Positions 23,707-32,747 are shown, counted from the first letter of the stretch. The stretch is 64,000 bases of DNA from Litorimonas haliclonae (GCF_965138505.1 NZ_CBCSCO010000001.1:744001-808000); one strand, 5' to 3'. Program-made: numbers and translations. The notes: generated by a model from the letters alone, not told the origin.

Positions 23707-25383
23707 ATGAAAAAAACTGATCTAGAATTTGTCCATTTGAAACGTAGATTGGAAGACGAAGTAAATGACGGAAAACCCACGCACAAAAAATTTCTTCGTT
23801 GGTTTCTTTTGTATGTTTTAGGTATTGATGAAACTGCTGCTGATGACGCAATTTGCGACGGTCCGAACGACAAAGGAATTGATGGAATATTTGTTGACGA
23901 TGACAATGAAGACATTATCTTCATGCAATCAAAGGTCAAAGAAAGATCCAAATCTAAAATTGGTGACAAATTTATAAGGGAATTCCACGGAAGTTACTCC
24001 CACTTGAACACGTCGAAAACTATAAAGAAATTTATGGAGGGCACACCAAATCAAGATCTCGCCAAACTTATAAATGATAAGAAAATTGGAGAACTCATTG
24101 ATCGTGGGTACACCGTAAAATCGATGTTTATAACAAACAGTGAATTAAATACGGTAGGCAAAGAACAAGTGGCACTTCATCCTGAGATGCAAATATTTGA
24201 TGGAGAAAGAATAGCCGAGCAATATCTAGGAAATGATAAAGTTTCTGGTGTCACAGGTAAATTTGAGTTTTCTTATGATTCTGACCCTCTAGAGTATGCT
24301 GCCAACTCAAAAGTAAATCAAATAGTTATAATGGCGAAAGCGACAGAACTGGTTGCATTACCAGGTATCGATAGCAATAAACTATTTGACCTCAATGTAC
24401 GAAATCCACTCGGAAATACTAAAGTAAACAAGGGGATCCGAGATTCGATAAAGGTTAAAAACGAACATAGAAATTTTCCGTTATTTCACAACGGCATAGT
24501 AGTCGTTTGCAATAAGATGAAAGTTGACTCCGATGCTGATCAGCTGATTATTAATGATATAGCCGTTGTAAATGGCGCTCAAAGTTTGAAGCAACTTTAC
24601 TTGCATAAAGAATTGCTAACCGATGACCTTAAAGTTTTAACACGCTTTATAAATGCTGGGCTAAAGTCAGATTTAGCAAACAAGGTAACTGACAGAACTA
24701 ATAGTCAGAATGGCGTAAAGGCACGAGATAAACGCTCAAACGATTTGACCCAAACAGCTCTAGAGAGACAGGTTAAAAACCTTAATCTTGGCTATATATA
24801 CGATATTCGACGTGGCTCTACTCTTGTATCTGGCGATATCATTTCAAACCAAAAAGCAGGGCAGCTACTTTTAGCTTTTGACAGAAAAGAGTCTTACGCA
24901 ACTCATCTGATAAACAACATTTTTGACGGAAAGTATGTCGATATTTTTAATCGGAATATTGTTGATGGAGCGAGAATAGTCGCACTTCATGAACTATATA
25001 AAACTGTAGAAGATGCATGTGAGGCGATGTCCAATAAAGCTTTGGGTTCATATGCTCAAACAAAGTACCTTTTATTAAAAACGCTAAGAGATATTTTTGA
25101 GAGCGAAGAGTCTAGCGTCGACCTATATAAAGACCTCGGGGAAATTGTCAAAAATGGAAAGGTCGACGGTTTGAAGGAGATTGCATCAGTATTGTTGGAG
25201 GACTTGGTGGTAGACTTAGAAGAAATTGATGCTGATGTGGCAAATTTAGATAACTTTAAGTCCGATTTAAAAAATAGCCGGATATGTGAAAAAATCTCTG
25301 CCAACCTTCTGAAAGAGCGAAAGAGGTTAGTTAAACGTGGGCGCGCTGACAGCTTGGAAGATTTAGTTGAAGAATATCTTTGA
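23707..25383 (+). CDS. AIPR family abortive phage infection protein
   Basis: A 558-residue AIPR (abortive infection phage resistance) protein. I start at ATG 23707, where homology-like sequence begins, since codons upstream lie over the promoter. The N-terminus carries a PD-(D/E)XK-like nuclease pattern: DKGIDGIF with Asp59, then an acidic loop and FMQSKVK with Gln74/Lys76. The AIPR domain follows, with VRNPLGNTKVN (about 231), FPLFHNGIVV (261), VVNGAQS (288) and TNSQN (331). The coding sequence is clearly AT-richer than its neighbours, suggesting transfer. Family members protect against phage; the mechanism here (nucleic acid cleavage) is inference. Confidence 0.88.
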   Translation: MKKTDLEFVHLKRRLEDEVNDGKPTHKKFLRWFLLYVLGIDETAADDAICDGPNDKGIDGIFVDDDNEDIIFMQSKVKERSKSKIGDKFIREFHGSYSHLNTSKTIKKFMEGTPNQDLAKLINDKKIGELIDRGYTVKSMFITNSELNTVGKEQVALHPEMQIFDGERIAEQYLGNDKVSGVTGKFEFSYDSDPLEYAANSKVNQIVIMAKATELVALPGIDSNKLFDLNVRNPLGNTKVNKGIRDSIKVKNEHRNFPLFHNGIVVVCNKMKVDSDADQLIINDIAVVNGAQSLKQLYLHKELLTDDLKVLTRFINAGLKSDLANKVTDRTNSQNGVKARDKRSNDLTQTALERQVKNLNLGYIYDIRRGSTLVSGDIISNQKAGQLLLAFDRKESYATHLINNIFDGKYVDIFNRNIVDGARIVALHELYKTVEDACEAMSNKALGSYAQTKYLLLKTLRDIFESEESSVDLYKDLGEIVKNGKVDGLKEIASVLLEDLVVDLEEIDADVANLDNFKSDLKNSRICEKISANLLKERKRLVKRGRADSLEDLVEEYL

Positions 25384-25462
25384 GGTGCTTTTCAAGCCTT
25401 TCATTGTGTAACATTGAACCCAACATTTTTATTGTTCACTATGAAGATATGTTTTTAATCCC

Positions 25463-25621
25463 CGTCATTGCAAGACCCCGTTCTTGCAATCCATCTCCTT
25501 CTTGTGCGACTAAGGTCATGGGGTACGAGGCGTGTGATTACGTTGGTTTATTATATCCCTACCGTGATCGATTTACGGAATTGATGGATGATGGATTACA
25601 AGAACAAGTCTTGTAATGACG
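25463..25621. mobile_element. 159-bp inverted-repeat (MITE-like) element
   Basis: The left end (25463-25495) and the reverse complement of the right end (25590-25621) share a 32-33 bp terminal inverted repeat starting CGTCATT. Each end is itself a perfect 9-bp hairpin: ATTGCAAGA/TCTTGCAAT on the left and ATTACAAGA/TCTTGTAAT on the right. The G-to-A and C-to-T differences between ends are paired changes that keep the stem. The interior has no convincing gene. The left 37 bases recur alone at 4102-4138. No target duplication could be made out. It begins 79 bp after the AIPR stop. Confidence 0.7.
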
Positions 25622-25799
25622 AGAAAATATACGCTTTTCGAAGTTCGTCCGCATTTATCGGATTGAAAGCCCTCGCCTTTTCAATACCTTATAAAATTTT
25701 CAGAGAGAATGATCCTGACTCTCCAATTTGCCGCTATATTCAAACTCGTTCTTTTGCTTATGGACAGGAAGACGTCACCTTCTGGAGCAAGAGACGGCG

Positions 25800-26035
25800 G
25801 GACTGAGCGACCTTTCGTGACAGAGGGGTGTGTGCCGGGTCACCGAGAGTGGGTTAGCCTGCCTACCGCGTCCAGGAGCTGTAAACGGCTTCGTACCGGC
25901 GTGACTGTGGGAGAATTGTAAGAGGCCGCTCCGGTTCCAACCGCTGCCGCGGGGTTTGCGCCCTTGCGAAACATATAGTTATCACGGTCTCCGGCAAGGG
26001 GGCCGACCCCGCGGGCTGTCCTCCCCTTTTGGATA
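25800..26035. other. GC-rich block with strong nested base pairing, unassigned
   Basis: This part of the 750-bp gene-poor gap 25384-26136 turns sharply GC-rich after the AT-rich island. CCGCGGGGT (25947-25955) is the exact complement of ACCCCGCGG (26006-26014). Inside it CCCTTGC (25961-25967) pairs with GCAAGGG (25994-26000), leaving a 26-base loop. Further out, GGGAG at 25910 could pair with CTCCC near 26022. This looks like a structured RNA, but I could not match it to tmRNA, RNase P, 6S, SRP or a known riboswitch. A minus-strand frame is also open across it, so a protein remnant remains possible. Strand is not determined. Confidence 0.35.
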
Positions 26036-26136
26036 TACCCTTCGCCGCGCGCTTGATCGCCGGTCGGCATTTCCGCCTGGCATTTTCTTGCCCAAATCCT
26101 AATCGCCTCCCTTAATCCCAACCTGAAAGGAACCCC

Positions 26137-26466
26137 ATGTCCCGAGCCAATATTCACAATATTTATATCGGTAATTTTCAAGAAGAAATCGTCGGAAAAA
26201 AGCTTCAGTCCAAGAAAGACGCCCACGCCAAAGAAAAGGAAAGGTTTCAAAAGAGCCGGAAAAAATCGAAACGATCCGCCCCGCGTCAGCCACAATATAC
26301 AGCCTATGAAGATTTGCCGCCGCCAAATCCGGAAGAGCGGGAAAGATTTCTTGAACGGCTGGACGATATGGTCGGCGCGATGATGATAGAAGAAATTGAG
26401 GAGAAAGCCCAAGCCAAGCAAGCCTATTTCGACTGGCTCCTGCAATTTGCCGATGACTGGCCGTAA
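26137..26466 (+). CDS. small charged protein of unknown function
   Basis: A 109-residue hydrophilic protein. Residues about 18-50 are a Lys/Arg-rich helix (KKLQSKKDAHAKEKERFQKSRKK), followed by a Pro-rich linker (YEDLPPPNPEERERF) and an acidic helix (MMIEEIEEKAQAK) ending in WLLQFADDW. An SD-like GAAAGGA precedes the ATG. No family recognised. Normal GC content places it back in the host-like sequence. Confidence 0.6.
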   Translation: MSRANIHNIYIGNFQEEIVGKKLQSKKDAHAKEKERFQKSRKKSKRSAPRQPQYTAYEDLPPPNPEERERFLERLDDMVGAMMIEEIEEKAQAKQAYFDWLLQFADDWP

Positions 26467-26545
26467 AAATGACGGGCCGTAAGGGGATCGTGGATATGGA
26501 AGGCAGCGCTTGCCAAAGGCGTCCACCCTCCCCTAAACGCCCCCT

Positions 26546-27712
26546 ATGTCCTATGATACAATCATTATCGGGGCCGGCGCGGCTGGCCTCATGTGCGCGG
26601 GTCGGGCAGCCCAGCGCGGTCTGTCGGTTCTTTTGATCGATCACGCCGAAAGACCGGGAGAGAAAATTAGAATTTCCGGTGGGGGGCGGTGTAATTTCAC
26701 CAATCTACATTCCGGGCCGGGAAACTTCATTTCCCAAAACCCGCATTTTGCCCGTTCAGCCTTGGCAAGATATACGCCGCAGGATTTTATTGACTTGGTC
26801 AATCGCTATAAAATTGACTGGCACGAGAAAACAAAGGGACAATTATTTTGCGACGGACCGAGCCAGCAAATAATCGATATGCTTCTGGAAGAAGCGAGCG
26901 GCGCGGAAATCCGCCTCTCCACCGAAGTGCTCGGCGTCGAGAAATTCGAGGAAGGGTTCCTCGTCACCACAGACCGGCAGTCATTGGAAACGCGCTCTGT
27001 CGTCATTGCGTGCGGCGGGCCGAGTATTCCGAAAATGGGGGCCACACGGTTCGGCTATGAACTCGCAAAACGGTTTGAACTGCCGCTGGTCGAACCTGTC
27101 CCCGCCCTTGTGCCGCTCACATTCACCGACCAACTCAAAGAGATGATGGCGTCGCTCTCCGGTGTTTCTGTTAATTGCCGCGTCACTCATACGGATCAGC
27201 TATTCGAGGAGGCTTTGCTCTTTACCCATCGCGGCCTGTCCGGCCCGGCTATTTTGCAAATCTCGTCTTATTGGTCGCCGGGGGACGCGATAGAGATCAA
27301 CCTCGCCCCAGACGTGGATATTCTGTCCGAGCTCAAATCCGCGCGAATGGAAACACCAAAAGTCAGTCCGGAAAACTGGCTCGGGCAATATTTGCCGAAC
27401 CGTCTTGCCGCCTATTTCGCCTCTCAGGTCAAACAAGTTCGCCTTGCCGATATGTCGGATGCCGCGCTTAACAATCTCGCCCTCATGGTCAATCACTGGC
27501 ATGTCCGCCCCGGAGGGTCCGAAGGGTTTCGCAAAGCGGAAGTTACCAAAGGCGGCGTCGATACGGCCGTTCTCTCTTCGAAAACCATGGAGGTGAAATC
27601 CGTGCCGGGACTTTATTTTATCGGGGAAGTGGTCGACGTCACCGGGCATCTCGGCGGGCACAATTTTCAATGGGCCTGGGCCAGCGGGGTTGCCTGTGCA
27701 GAGGCGCTTTAA
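26546..27712 (+). CDS. HI0933/BaiN-like FAD-dependent oxidoreductase
   Basis: A 388-residue flavoprotein of the HI0933 (BaiN/RdsA) family. The N-terminal Rossmann motif is IIIGAGAAGLMCAGRAAQRG, followed by the family hallmark ISGGGRCNFTN (residues 45-55). A second signature is LLFTHRGLSGPAILQIS near residue 225, and the C-terminal FAD segment reads GLYFIGEVVDVTGHLGGHNFQWAWASG. Members are putative NAD(P)H-dependent reductases with mostly unknown substrates. The stop overlaps the end of the convergent permease gene by 4 bases. Confidence 0.9.
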   Translation: MSYDTIIIGAGAAGLMCAGRAAQRGLSVLLIDHAERPGEKIRISGGGRCNFTNLHSGPGNFISQNPHFARSALARYTPQDFIDLVNRYKIDWHEKTKGQLFCDGPSQQIIDMLLEEASGAEIRLSTEVLGVEKFEEGFLVTTDRQSLETRSVVIACGGPSIPKMGATRFGYELAKRFELPLVEPVPALVPLTFTDQLKEMMASLSGVSVNCRVTHTDQLFEEALLFTHRGLSGPAILQISSYWSPGDAIEINLAPDVDILSELKSARMETPKVSPENWLGQYLPNRLAAYFASQVKQVRLADMSDAALNNLALMVNHWHVRPGGSEGFRKAEVTKGGVDTAVLSSKTMEVKSVPGLYFIGEVVDVTGHLGGHNFQWAWASGVACAEAL

Positions 27713-28458
27713 ACAAATCCATCATAAAGGAGCTTGCACCCCGTCACGAAAATCAGGGTATAAATAATTCGGTAAAATATCTTTTGATCAATCCGTTTCA
27801 CCAGCCACACGCCGAGCAGAACGCCCACCGGGGCGAGAGGAATCAGCATAGCGGAGGTTTTTAAATTAACCGCATCAAACTGCCCCAACGCTGCATAGGG
27901 AATGAGCTTGACGAAATTAACGACAAAGAAAAACATAACCGCCGAACCTGCATAAACGCGTTTCTCCAGACCTTGCGGAAGGGCGTAGGCTTGAAAGGGC
28001 GGCCCCCCGGCATGGGCGATAAAGCTGGTGAACCCGGCGACGCCTCCGGCAAAAGCGCCGAGCGGTTTGTTGCCTCTCACCCCGGCCCCCGGCGCCCATT
28101 TGAACAGAGACGACCCGACCGCATAGACAGGAAATAAAATCGCCACCAATCCGACGCAGAGGAGAACGACCTGTTCATTGACATACCCCGCTAACAGACC
28201 GCCAATGGCAATACCCGCAATTGCGCCCGGCAAGGTGACTTTCAAAAGGTCTTTATTCCAGGTCTTGCGGTATGACCAGACACTCACCCAATCCATGACA
28301 ATCAAAATCGGCAAGAGAATGCCTGCGGCTTGAATGGGGGAAATAAATAGCGCCATAATCGGCACAGCAAACAGGGCCAGCCCGCCAAACCCGCCTTTGG
28401 AAATGCCCGTAATCAATGTCGCGACAACCGCCGCCGCCCAAAATAAAGGAGACTCCAT
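27709..28458 (-). CDS. TauE/SafE family sulfite exporter-like permease
   Basis: A 249-residue membrane protein with about eight hydrophobic helices. Typical TauE/SafE features are the N-terminal GISKGGFGGLALFAVPIMALF and the second-half repeat GFTSFIAHAGGPPFQAYALPQG near residue 140. Such proteins export sulfite, sulfoacetate or related anions in some bacteria; the substrate here is unknown. Its start is 83 bp from pxpA on the opposite strand, so the two share a divergent promoter region. Confidence 0.88.
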   Translation of the reverse strand: MESPLFWAAAVVATLITGISKGGFGGLALFAVPIMALFISPIQAAGILLPILIVMDWVSVWSYRKTWNKDLLKVTLPGAIAGIAIGGLLAGYVNEQVVLLCVGLVAILFPVYAVGSSLFKWAPGAGVRGNKPLGAFAGGVAGFTSFIAHAGGPPFQAYALPQGLEKRVYAGSAVMFFFVVNFVKLIPYAALGQFDAVNLKTSAMLIPLAPVGVLLGVWLVKRIDQKIFYRIIYTLIFVTGCKLLYDGFV

Positions 28459-28541
28459 TATACGTCCTCATTCATCATACGCCCTCATGACAACTGAATT
28501 TCCCATAGTCTATTGCTTATTCACGCGCTAAGAGTCGCCAT

Positions 28542-29327
28542 ATGAAGTTTATCGACCTAAATGCCGATGTTGGAGAAGCCGATACGCCCGAATGGGCAGA
28601 CGCCGAGGCCGAAATTCTGCGCTATGTCACCTCTGCCAATGTTGCGTGCGGCGGCCATGCCGGGGATGACCAAAGCATGCGAAAAACAGTCAGGGCGGCC
28701 AAAGCCAATGGCGTGGTTATTGGCGCGCATCCTGCTTATCCGGATAAAGAAAATTTCGGGCGGCAATCACTGAAATTAGGAACAGATATTTCGTCAGAAG
28801 ATCTAGAGGCCGCGCTAAAGCAACAAATTCTGCGATTAAGGGAAATTGCCAGAGAAGAAGGCGTAAGCGTCTCCTACGTCAAACCGCATGGGGCGCTTTA
28901 TAACGACTCGGTTCAAGACGCCCGCAAAGCTGATTTAATCGCTAAAGTCATTTCGAAAATTGACTCTGGACTGACGCTTTTGGGTGGGCCGAATTCCGAG
29001 ATGAAGCGAGCGGCAGAAAACTATAACTTAGGCTTTGTCGCCGAAGGATTTATTGATCGGCGCTATACAAATGAGGGACATCTCCTAAGTCGTTTCAAGG
29101 AGGGCGCCGTACTGGAAACGGATGAGGCGCGGATAGAGCAGGCTTTAGGTCTGGCGATAGAACAGAAAGTCTTTACGGATAGCGGCGACAGCCTAGCGAT
29201 ACACGCGGGCTCTCTTTGTCTTCATGGCGACAGCCAAGGGGCCATTCATACCGCTCAAAAAGCACGAGCCGCCCTTGAACAGGCAGGAATAAAAATTCAA
29301 GCTTTCATCTCCCAAACCGGGGCCTGA
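28542..29327 (+). CDS. pxpA: 5-oxoprolinase subunit PxpA
   Basis: The LamB/YcsF-family subunit of ATP-dependent 5-oxoprolinase, which opens 5-oxoproline to glutamate together with PxpB and PxpC. The 261 residues begin with the family start IDLNADVGEA and include SANVACGGHAGD (residues 29-40), GAHPAYPD and YVKPHGALYNDS with the conserved Lys-Pro-His. The C-terminal SLCLHGDSQGAI is also diagnostic. It opens the pxpABC run. Confidence 0.95.
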   Translation: MKFIDLNADVGEADTPEWADAEAEILRYVTSANVACGGHAGDDQSMRKTVRAAKANGVVIGAHPAYPDKENFGRQSLKLGTDISSEDLEAALKQQILRLREIAREEGVSVSYVKPHGALYNDSVQDARKADLIAKVISKIDSGLTLLGGPNSEMKRAAENYNLGFVAEGFIDRRYTNEGHLLSRFKEGAVLETDEARIEQALGLAIEQKVFTDSGDSLAIHAGSLCLHGDSQGAIHTAQKARAALEQAGIKIQAFISQTGA

Positions 29328-29349
29328 AAGAAAACGACAAGAGCACTGA

Positions 29350-30024
29350 ATGGCGTCTAAATTAATCCCCCGCATCCGGCCCTTTGGCGATAACGGCATT
29401 TTAATATGCTATGACGTCAAAGGCTATTCTGAAACGGCGTGCAAAACCGTGCATGCCCTCGGCGAAATTTTGCGTGGACAGGATAATATATGGACGAATG
29501 TTATCCCTGCTTACGATAGCCTCATGGTGACGTTTAATCCTATGGTGACAGAAGCTGCCGAAGCTCTTCGAAAAGTAGAGGAAGCCTATGAAAAAATCTC
29601 AAAGCGCTTCCCCCGAACGAAAACGCGCGTAATTGAGGTTCCTGTTTATTATGGCGGTGAAAGTGGGCCGGATATCCAAAACATTTGCAAGTCTTCCAAA
29701 CTTTCAGAAGATCAGGTTATCAAGCGTCACAGTAAAATCACTTACCGAGTCTGTTTGATGGGCTTTATTCCGGGCTTTGCGTTTTTGTCAGAGACAGACA
29801 AAAAACTGCACCACCCGCGCCATGAAACACCTCGCGGTCTCGTGCCTCCGGGATCCATTGGAATTGCGAATTGGCAGACGGGCATTTACGGGCTCGAAAG
29901 CCCAGGCGGCTGGCAAATAATCGGCCGGACGCCTTTATCTGTTTTCGACCCGAAACGTGAAACTCCCTTTGCTCTGAAAGCAGGCGATATGATCCGGTTT
30001 GTTCCTCAAGGAGCTCCGTCATGA
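29350..30024 (+). CDS. pxpB: 5-oxoprolinase subunit PxpB (KipI-like)
   Basis: A 224-residue allophanate-hydrolase-subunit-1 type protein. Recognisable are the IRPFGDNGILICY start, IEVPVYYGGESGPD, the YRVCLMGFIPGFAFL segment with its conserved Gly-Phe-x-Pro-Gly-Phe, and RGLVPPGSIGIANWQTGIYGLESPGGW (positions 164-190). It works as a complex with PxpC. Its stop overlaps the pxpC start by 4 bases (ATGA). Confidence 0.94.
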   Translation: MASKLIPRIRPFGDNGILICYDVKGYSETACKTVHALGEILRGQDNIWTNVIPAYDSLMVTFNPMVTEAAEALRKVEEAYEKISKRFPRTKTRVIEVPVYYGGESGPDIQNICKSSKLSEDQVIKRHSKITYRVCLMGFIPGFAFLSETDKKLHHPRHETPRGLVPPGSIGIANWQTGIYGLESPGGWQIIGRTPLSVFDPKRETPFALKAGDMIRFVPQGAPS

Positions 30025-30968
30025 GCGAGCCTGTTCTGAAAATCCTCAAAGGCGGCACGCAAACCACTTTGCAAGACGCCGGACGCCCCGGTTATCGTCA
30101 TCTCGGTATTCCCAAAAGCGGCGCTGCGGACAGGCTCTCTTTTGCTCTCTCCAATTACCTTGTCGGCAATCCATGGGATGCGCCCGCTTTGGAATGTACT
30201 TTAGGAGGGCTTCATATCCGTTTTCTCAAGACATCACGGATTGCGATTTCCGGCGCGGATATGAAAGCGCAAATCAACGGTATGAATGTCGGTATGAATC
30301 GCTGCGTGCCTGTCGAGCCTGGTGATATCCTGACCTTCAGCTTCGGCCGTGTCGGATGCCGCGCCTATATCGCCGTGGAGGGCGGCCTGAAAGGCGAGAG
30401 CTTTATGGGGTCTGTTTCGACCTATATTCCGGCAGGGTTCGGCGGGTTAGAAGGCCGCGCCTATCGCGCCGGGGATGAAATCTGTTCGGCGGAGCTGGAA
30501 GCAACCGGTCCGAAAAGCCTGCCTTTTGGCTACGCGCCTCGTTTATCGCGGCATATCGTTCTTCGGGCCCGATCCGTCACGGAATGGGACTGGCTGAGCC
30601 CGGCGGCGCAGCGCTACATGTACACTTCTCCTTTTCACGCTACAGCCGACACAGACCGAATGGGCGCCCGGCTAAGAGGCGATAAAATTGATCTGGTCGA
30701 GAAGAAAGACATGGTCAGCAGTCCAATTTTACCGGGCACATTGCAAATTCCACCGAACGGACAACCTATTTTGGCTTTGATTGATGGGCATTGTACAGGG
30801 GGTTACCCCCGCGCTCTGCAGGTCATTACAGCTGATCTTTGGTTATTAGGTCAAATCGCGCCGAGCTCCCCTGTCAGTTTCCGGCGGTGTTTCCCCGAAG
30901 ACGCCCCTGTCATTTTACGCGGGCGAAACGCCTTCTATGAAGGCCTTATGCCAGGGTTCAGGTTTTAA
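30021..30968 (+). CDS. pxpC: 5-oxoprolinase subunit PxpC (KipA-like)
   Basis: A 315-residue allophanate-hydrolase-subunit-2/KipA family protein, partner of PxpB. Motifs are TTLQDAGRPGYRHLGIPKSG (residues 14-33), NYLVGNPWDAPALECTLGG, AYIAVEGGL and the C-terminal GQPILALIDGHCTGGYPRAL. Together the three subunits complete ATP-driven 5-oxoproline cleavage. pabBC follows 18 bp later. Confidence 0.94.
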   Translation: MSEPVLKILKGGTQTTLQDAGRPGYRHLGIPKSGAADRLSFALSNYLVGNPWDAPALECTLGGLHIRFLKTSRIAISGADMKAQINGMNVGMNRCVPVEPGDILTFSFGRVGCRAYIAVEGGLKGESFMGSVSTYIPAGFGGLEGRAYRAGDEICSAELEATGPKSLPFGYAPRLSRHIVLRARSVTEWDWLSPAAQRYMYTSPFHATADTDRMGARLRGDKIDLVEKKDMVSSPILPGTLQIPPNGQPILALIDGHCTGGYPRALQVITADLWLLGQIAPSSPVSFRRCFPEDAPVILRGRNAFYEGLMPGFRF

Positions 30969-30986
30969 GGCTCGTTTCTCTCCACC

Positions 30987-32747
30987 ATGACATTTGACTT
31001 CCAAAACCCCTATGTCTTGCTGGACGATCAGACGACCGGGATCACACGGTTTTTTTCCGAGCTTGTTGATATTATCCAAGCGAACCATCCAGATGAGATT
31101 AACGCGGCTTTTGAAGCTATAGATCACTATCAAAAAACCGGGCACTATCTCGCTGGGTTTATATCTTATGAACTTGGTTATACTTTAGAGGCCAGCCTGC
31201 GGCATTTATGGCGGGACGAAGCCGCGCCCCTTTTGACTTTGGGCGTTTTTAAATCTCCTCCCACTCCGGCTCCGGGCGACCTCCTCTACACCGCTCAATG
31301 CCCAGAGGTGAGCCTGACGCCGTCGTGGTCTCTAGAAGAATACACAAAGCGCTTCCATAAAATTCAATCCTATTTGCGCGACGGGGATATCTATCAAACT
31401 AACCTGACCTTTCCGCTGACGGGCGAAAGCGAGGCTTCAGCCCCTGAACTCTATGCAGCCTTCCGCCGAACTCAACCCGGCCGATACGGCGGAGTTGTCA
31501 GTTTGGGCGGCGCAGAAATTATCAGCTTTTCCCCTGAATTATTTTTCGAAAAAACGGGTCAGTTAATGCGAATGCGGCCGATGAAGGGCACGCGACCCAG
31601 ACTAACCGACGCGGTCTCCGACCTCGCTCTGCTGCAAGAAATGCGAGCGGAGCCAAAGTCGCAAGCCGAAAATTTGATGATTGTGGATTTGCTACGCAAT
31701 GATCTCTCTCGCTTATGCGAACCCGGAAGCGTGAAAGTACCAGAGCTTTTCACTTTGGAAACTTATCCGACTCTTCATCAAATGACGTCGCAAATTGAAG
31801 GCCGTCTGGCTGGGACCAAAAACTGGCGGGAGATTTTCACAGGACTTTTCCCCTGCGGGTCTATCACGGGCGCGCCTAAAATACGGGCTATGGAAATAAT
31901 TCACGAATTAGAAAGCCAAAACCGCGGCCCTTATTGCGGGTCCATCGGATATATCTCTCCAGAGGGTGACGCTTGTTTTAATGTTGCCATCCGAACCTTA
32001 CAAAAATCGGGACATCAAATGCAATATGGCGTTGGCAGCGGCATAGTTTTGGACAGCGAAGCCGAAGATGAATATCGAGAATGCCTTCTCAAAGCCCGCA
32101 TTCTAACGTCCACTCAAAAAGGCTTCTTCGAAACCTTTCGATGGGATCCAGAGACCGGATATTGTCGACTAGATGGGCATAAAAAGAGGTTTCTCAAGGC
32201 CGCCAAAGCTTTCGACGTTAAAATATCGTCTGATGAGATAGACCATCTATTGCAAAGGCAGATTTTTAAAGAAAACCAGACGCCCCATCGAGTCCGACTT
32301 TCCTATACTCCGTTGACAGGTCTGACTCTGGAGGCAGTCCCCCTTCTCGATCTCATACAGCCATTAAAACTTTCCCTGTCGCAATACGCTCTCACTCCTC
32401 AGCGCCAAACCACAAATCACAAAGTTGGCGCTCGAGATTTTTATGACGGAGAAAGAAAAAGACTCCAGTCTTTAACCGGGTGTGATGAAGTTCTCTTCCT
32501 TGATGAGTTGAATAACCTTTGTGAAGGCAGTTTCACCTCGCTATTCATTCAAGAAGGCAATAAATTAATTACACCCTCCTTGCCAGGACCGCTACCTGGG
32601 GTATTGCGCGCAGAGTTAATAGCGCAAGACAAAGCTATTGAAGGGACGATTACTCTTTCTCGGGTTTTATCCGCCGAGGCAGTTTATGTGGGCAACTCCT
32701 TAAGAGGTTTAATCCGCGCGGAATTGATTGACTATGCCTCACACTAA
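30987..32747 (+). CDS. pabBC: fused aminodeoxychorismate synthase component I / aminodeoxychorismate lyase
   Basis: A 586-residue fusion that covers two steps from chorismate to p-aminobenzoate for folate. Residues about 105-365 form the chorismate-binding PabB domain, with GDIYQTNLTFPL, RMRPMKGTRPR, MIVDLLRNDLSR, LFPCGSITGAPKIRAMEII and the end GVGSGIVLDSEAEDEYREC. Residues about 380-586 form a class IV aminotransferase-fold PabC domain, with NHKVGARDFYDG (candidate PLP lysine), CDEVLFLDELNNLCEGSFTSLF and PSLPGPLPGVLR. The glutaminase PabA is not in the window. The link with pxpABC is close spacing only. Confidence 0.92.
   Translation: MTFDFQNPYVLLDDQTTGITRFFSELVDIIQANHPDEINAAFEAIDHYQKTGHYLAGFISYELGYTLEASLRHLWRDEAAPLLTLGVFKSPPTPAPGDLLYTAQCPEVSLTPSWSLEEYTKRFHKIQSYLRDGDIYQTNLTFPLTGESEASAPELYAAFRRTQPGRYGGVVSLGGAEIISFSPELFFEKTGQLMRMRPMKGTRPRLTDAVSDLALLQEMRAEPKSQAENLMIVDLLRNDLSRLCEPGSVKVPELFTLETYPTLHQMTSQIEGRLAGTKNWREIFTGLFPCGSITGAPKIRAMEIIHELESQNRGPYCGSIGYISPEGDACFNVAIRTLQKSGHQMQYGVGSGIVLDSEAEDEYRECLLKARILTSTQKGFFETFRWDPETGYCRLDGHKKRFLKAAKAFDVKISSDEIDHLLQRQIFKENQTPHRVRLSYTPLTGLTLEAVPLLDLIQPLKLSLSQYALTPQRQTTNHKVGARDFYDGERKRLQSLTGCDEVLFLDELNNLCEGSFTSLFIQEGNKLITPSLPGPLPGVLRAELIAQDKAIEGTITLSRVLSAEAVYVGNSLRGLIRAELIDYASH

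Noticed and set aside
25800..26035. tmRNA, RNase P RNA, 6S RNA or SRP RNA
   Set aside because: No tag-peptide frame of the alphaproteobacterial type, no RNase P conserved core (GGAAAGTCC), no SRP GGAAGG-type loop, and no extended 6S-like single hairpin were found.
25840..26526. Minus-strand open frame of 228 codons over the GC-rich block and the 109-residue gene
   Set aside because: Its N-terminal half is antisense to the 26137-26466 gene and no SD or known domain supports it. I kept only a note that its C-terminal part crosses the unassigned structured block.
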